The notes below the pieces were generated by a model. That model saw nothing but the letters and a program-made list of their open reading frames with translations. It made no database searches and was not told the origin of the DNA. Below, piece after piece: positions 37,281 through 39,342 of a stretch of DNA of 39,342 bases. This DNA is from Candidatus Methanobinarius endosymbioticus (GTDB lineage Archaea; Methanobacteriota; Methanobacteria; Methanobacteriales; Methanobacteriaceae), in the NCBI GenBank assembly GCA_003315655.1, contig NIZT01000062.1, positions 1-39,342 on the forward strand, read 5' to 3'. The position numbers and the translations under genes are program-made. How positions within the stretch are numbered: position 1 is the stretch's first letter; the number at the start of each line of letters is the position of its first letter.

Positions 37281-39293
37281 ATGTTTAAAATGATCAATAA
37301 ACAATTTATTATCATTATACTTCTTGTTTTAGTTGTAATTTCAAGTTTTAATTCTGTATCAGCAGCTAGTGTTGATATTAACAACAACACCTGGAGTAAT
37401 TCAGATATTATGGACTTTTTCAATGGAAATAATGTCAATGGTTTCATATAATAGATTTTGATAGTATTGTTTTTACTGAAGGAACTTATTCCAACTTAGG
37501 TTTTGTTATAAAAAACTCAGTTAATATAGTTACTGAAGGAATTGTCAATTTTATTGGAAATTCTAACTTAACTGCAATTACAGTTAACAATACTAATTAT
37601 GTAAATATAACTGGAATTAATTTTAATAATTATTCTACAGCTATTAATTTCAACAATGCTAATAATTCAAAAGTTTCTAACAATACTATCATGGTTAATC
37701 TTAATAATTCTTCCACTGGATTAGATTATAATAACTCTAAAGATGCAATTATTGAAAATAATACTTTAAAAAATAATGCAATTTATTCTTCACATTTTAA
37801 TGGAGTTTATTTTGATAATTCAAATGGTAATATATCCAACAATAATATTACTGGATATGGACAAGGTGTGAGTATTTCTAATATTAAAAATGTTAACATA
37901 AATAAAAACACAATATCTGAAAATACTGGCACTGGTGTTTCTATAGGTAATTCTTCAAATATTTCTGTTAAAGGAAATAATATCAATAAAAATGGTTGTT
38001 ATCCTGGGTCTTCAGCTGTTTGTGATGGTATTCATATTTCTAATTCATCAAATGTTGATATTTCAAAAAATAACATCAATAATAATCTAGTTTATATATT
38101 GTCTATGGTAGTTCAAATAATGTTGTTATAAAAGAAAATAATATAAATAACAATGAACATTATGGTATATATACATAATTAATTCCAATAGTAATTTAAT
38201 TACTAAAAAAATAATATCACTAATTCAGAAGCTGGTGGAATTTGGCTTTCTGGTCAATTTGGTGTAAATAAAAATAACAATATACTCATAATAATATTTC
38301 AAATTCTGGAGCTGATGGAATTTTACTACAAAATAATCATACTACAATTATTAGTAACAATTATATCAATAATAATAGTAGAAAGGGTATTTTTATACTA
38401 CTCCTAACTTAAATCATTAAATATTAGTAATAATATTATAAAGAACAATGCTGTAGGAATTTTATTAAGTAATTCAGCTAATATTATAGGAAATGAAATT
38501 GTTAATAATTCTGAAAGAGGAATTTATCTTTACAAAATTATATCTAGTGCAAATATTACTAGTAATAATATTTATAATAATAGTTGTAGGTATTAAATTA
38601 TATTGCTTCACTGATATCCATAATATTAAAATTGATTACAATAGAATATACAACAATTCTCGATCACTGGAAGTTTCAGGAAATGTATACAATAGTACAC
38701 CAAATATTAATTGGTGGAGAACTAATTCACCTATAACTAATTTCACAGATGTCTTGATTGATGTATGGTATGTTCTTCAATTATCTGCTAATGATTTTAG
38801 CACAATAACTAATGCTAGTAAAAACTTTAGTAATGAGAATGTTATTTAATTTATAAATTGACTACTAATAGAGAAATAGCTAATGATAAAAATTTATTGC
38901 CGTTTTTCGAAGTTACACTTATTTTACCTAATGGAACTATTATTACAGGAGCATTAGAAATACATTTATTAGCTTATTATTAAATTCTACTAATAATGGA
39001 AGTTTTAATATTCAATCTATATCAGATGATGAAAATATACTATTGACTGTAAATATGAATAATACTGAAGATGATAATCAAAAACCTAATAAACCAGGAA
39101 AATCAAATCCTGTTAATCCAAATGATCCTGAAAAAGAACCTAAATCCAACTTAACTATTAATAACAAAACTGAAAATAATAACGTTTTAAAAAATGTTGA
39201 AGCAAAAATGAAAAAACTGGAATTCCAATTTTAATGGTATTATTTGTATTTTTATCAGTTATTGGAATATCTTTAAGAATAAAAAATAATTAA
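37281..39293 (+). pseudogene. Broken adhesin-like parallel beta-helix surface protein
   Basis: A relic of about 670 codons of the adhesin-like proteins that Methanobrevibacter places on its surface. It begins after a strong ribosome binding site (GGAGGGGG, 37264-37271) with a signal peptide (FIIIILLVLVVISSFNSVSA). A shift at about 37448 leads into a long piece (37451-38131) of beta-helix repeats with Asn ladders (NNxI/NNTI, GV.I.NSSN). Further shifts near 38100, 38175, 38280, 38395 and 38590 break the helix. NWWRTNSP near 38715 matches the NWWGsNnP box of this family. A Pro/Asn/Lys-rich linker (39043-39212) precedes a last shift at about 39213 and a C-terminal membrane anchor (TGIPILMVLFVFLSVIGISL), stop 39291-39293. 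It would have been secreted and anchored in the wall or membrane. Confidence 0.87.
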
Positions 39294-39342
39294 TTTTATT
39301 TATTATAAGAAATTATCTTATTAAGAGAATTTATTTTTTCTC

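Noticed and set aside
37691-38849. Several independent small genes
   Set aside because: The pieces follow one another as beta-helix repeats of a single adhesin-like protein in shifting frames.
1-39342. tRNA, rRNA or other structured RNA genes
   Set aside because: In such A/T-rich DNA stable RNA genes should show as G/C-rich islands; none were seen outside coding sequence.

Overview
The window looks like chromosome from a methanogenic archaeon of the order Methanobacteriales, most like a Methanobrevibacter. The pointers are: very low G+C (roughly a quarter by eye, not counted); archaeal-lipid geranylgeranylglyceryl phosphate synthase; an F430-type NifH homologue (CfbC-like); Mur-ligase-type genes expected of pseudomurein makers; NurA/HerA/Mre11/Rad50; an adhesin-like beta-helix protein; and ribosome binding sites of the GGTGAT type. 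No tRNA, rRNA, CRISPR array, insertion sequence or phage gene was seen.

Layout. 0.1-8.4 kb, plus strand: GGGPS, then the DNA-end resection set nurA, herA, mre11, rad50. 8.4-12.5 kb, plus strand: a CDF metal transporter, a U32 protein, a CBS-pair protein and cfbC-like. 12.5-14.2 kb: a DUF123 (GIY-YIG-like) gene, a broken DUF371 gene and an MTH538/TIR-like gene. 14.6-21.7 kb, plus strand: a single Mur ligase, a double (fused) Mur ligase with two Cys4 inserts, a broken membrane/VanW-like gene, and a MobA-like nucleotidyltransferase; this is probably a cell-wall block. 22.1-26.8 kb, minus strand: a DEAD helicase with a DUF1998-type Cys4 cluster and a TPR tail, a 97-aa Cys-containing protein, and a YprB-type DEDDh exonuclease; together they resemble the bacterial MrfA/MrfB repair pair. 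27.3-31.0 kb, plus strand: a badly frameshifted UvrD-family helicase followed by a frameshifted Fe-S PD-(D/E)XK nuclease, the remains of an AddAB-like pair. 31.4-36.7 kb: an ExoIII-type AP endonuclease, an orphan CARF-HTH regulator next to a 0.7-kb non-coding stretch, a DUF169 protein and UvrC. 37.3-39.3 kb: a broken adhesin-like surface protein.

Two themes stand out. First, about half of the window is DNA repair (resection set, Mrf-like cassette, ExoIII, UvrC, dead UvrD-nuclease pair). Second, five genes are broken by frameshifts or stops, while very long neighbours (rad50, the 1113-aa Mur fusion, the 1010-aa helicase) are intact. That favours true gene decay, or a very recent loss of selection, over uniform sequencing error. 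Asn-rich simple-sequence inserts occur in several otherwise conserved proteins.

The best candidates for something little described are the helicase/97-aa/exonuclease cassette with the TPR moved to the helicase, and the double Mur ligase with a MurT-like zinc site in each half.
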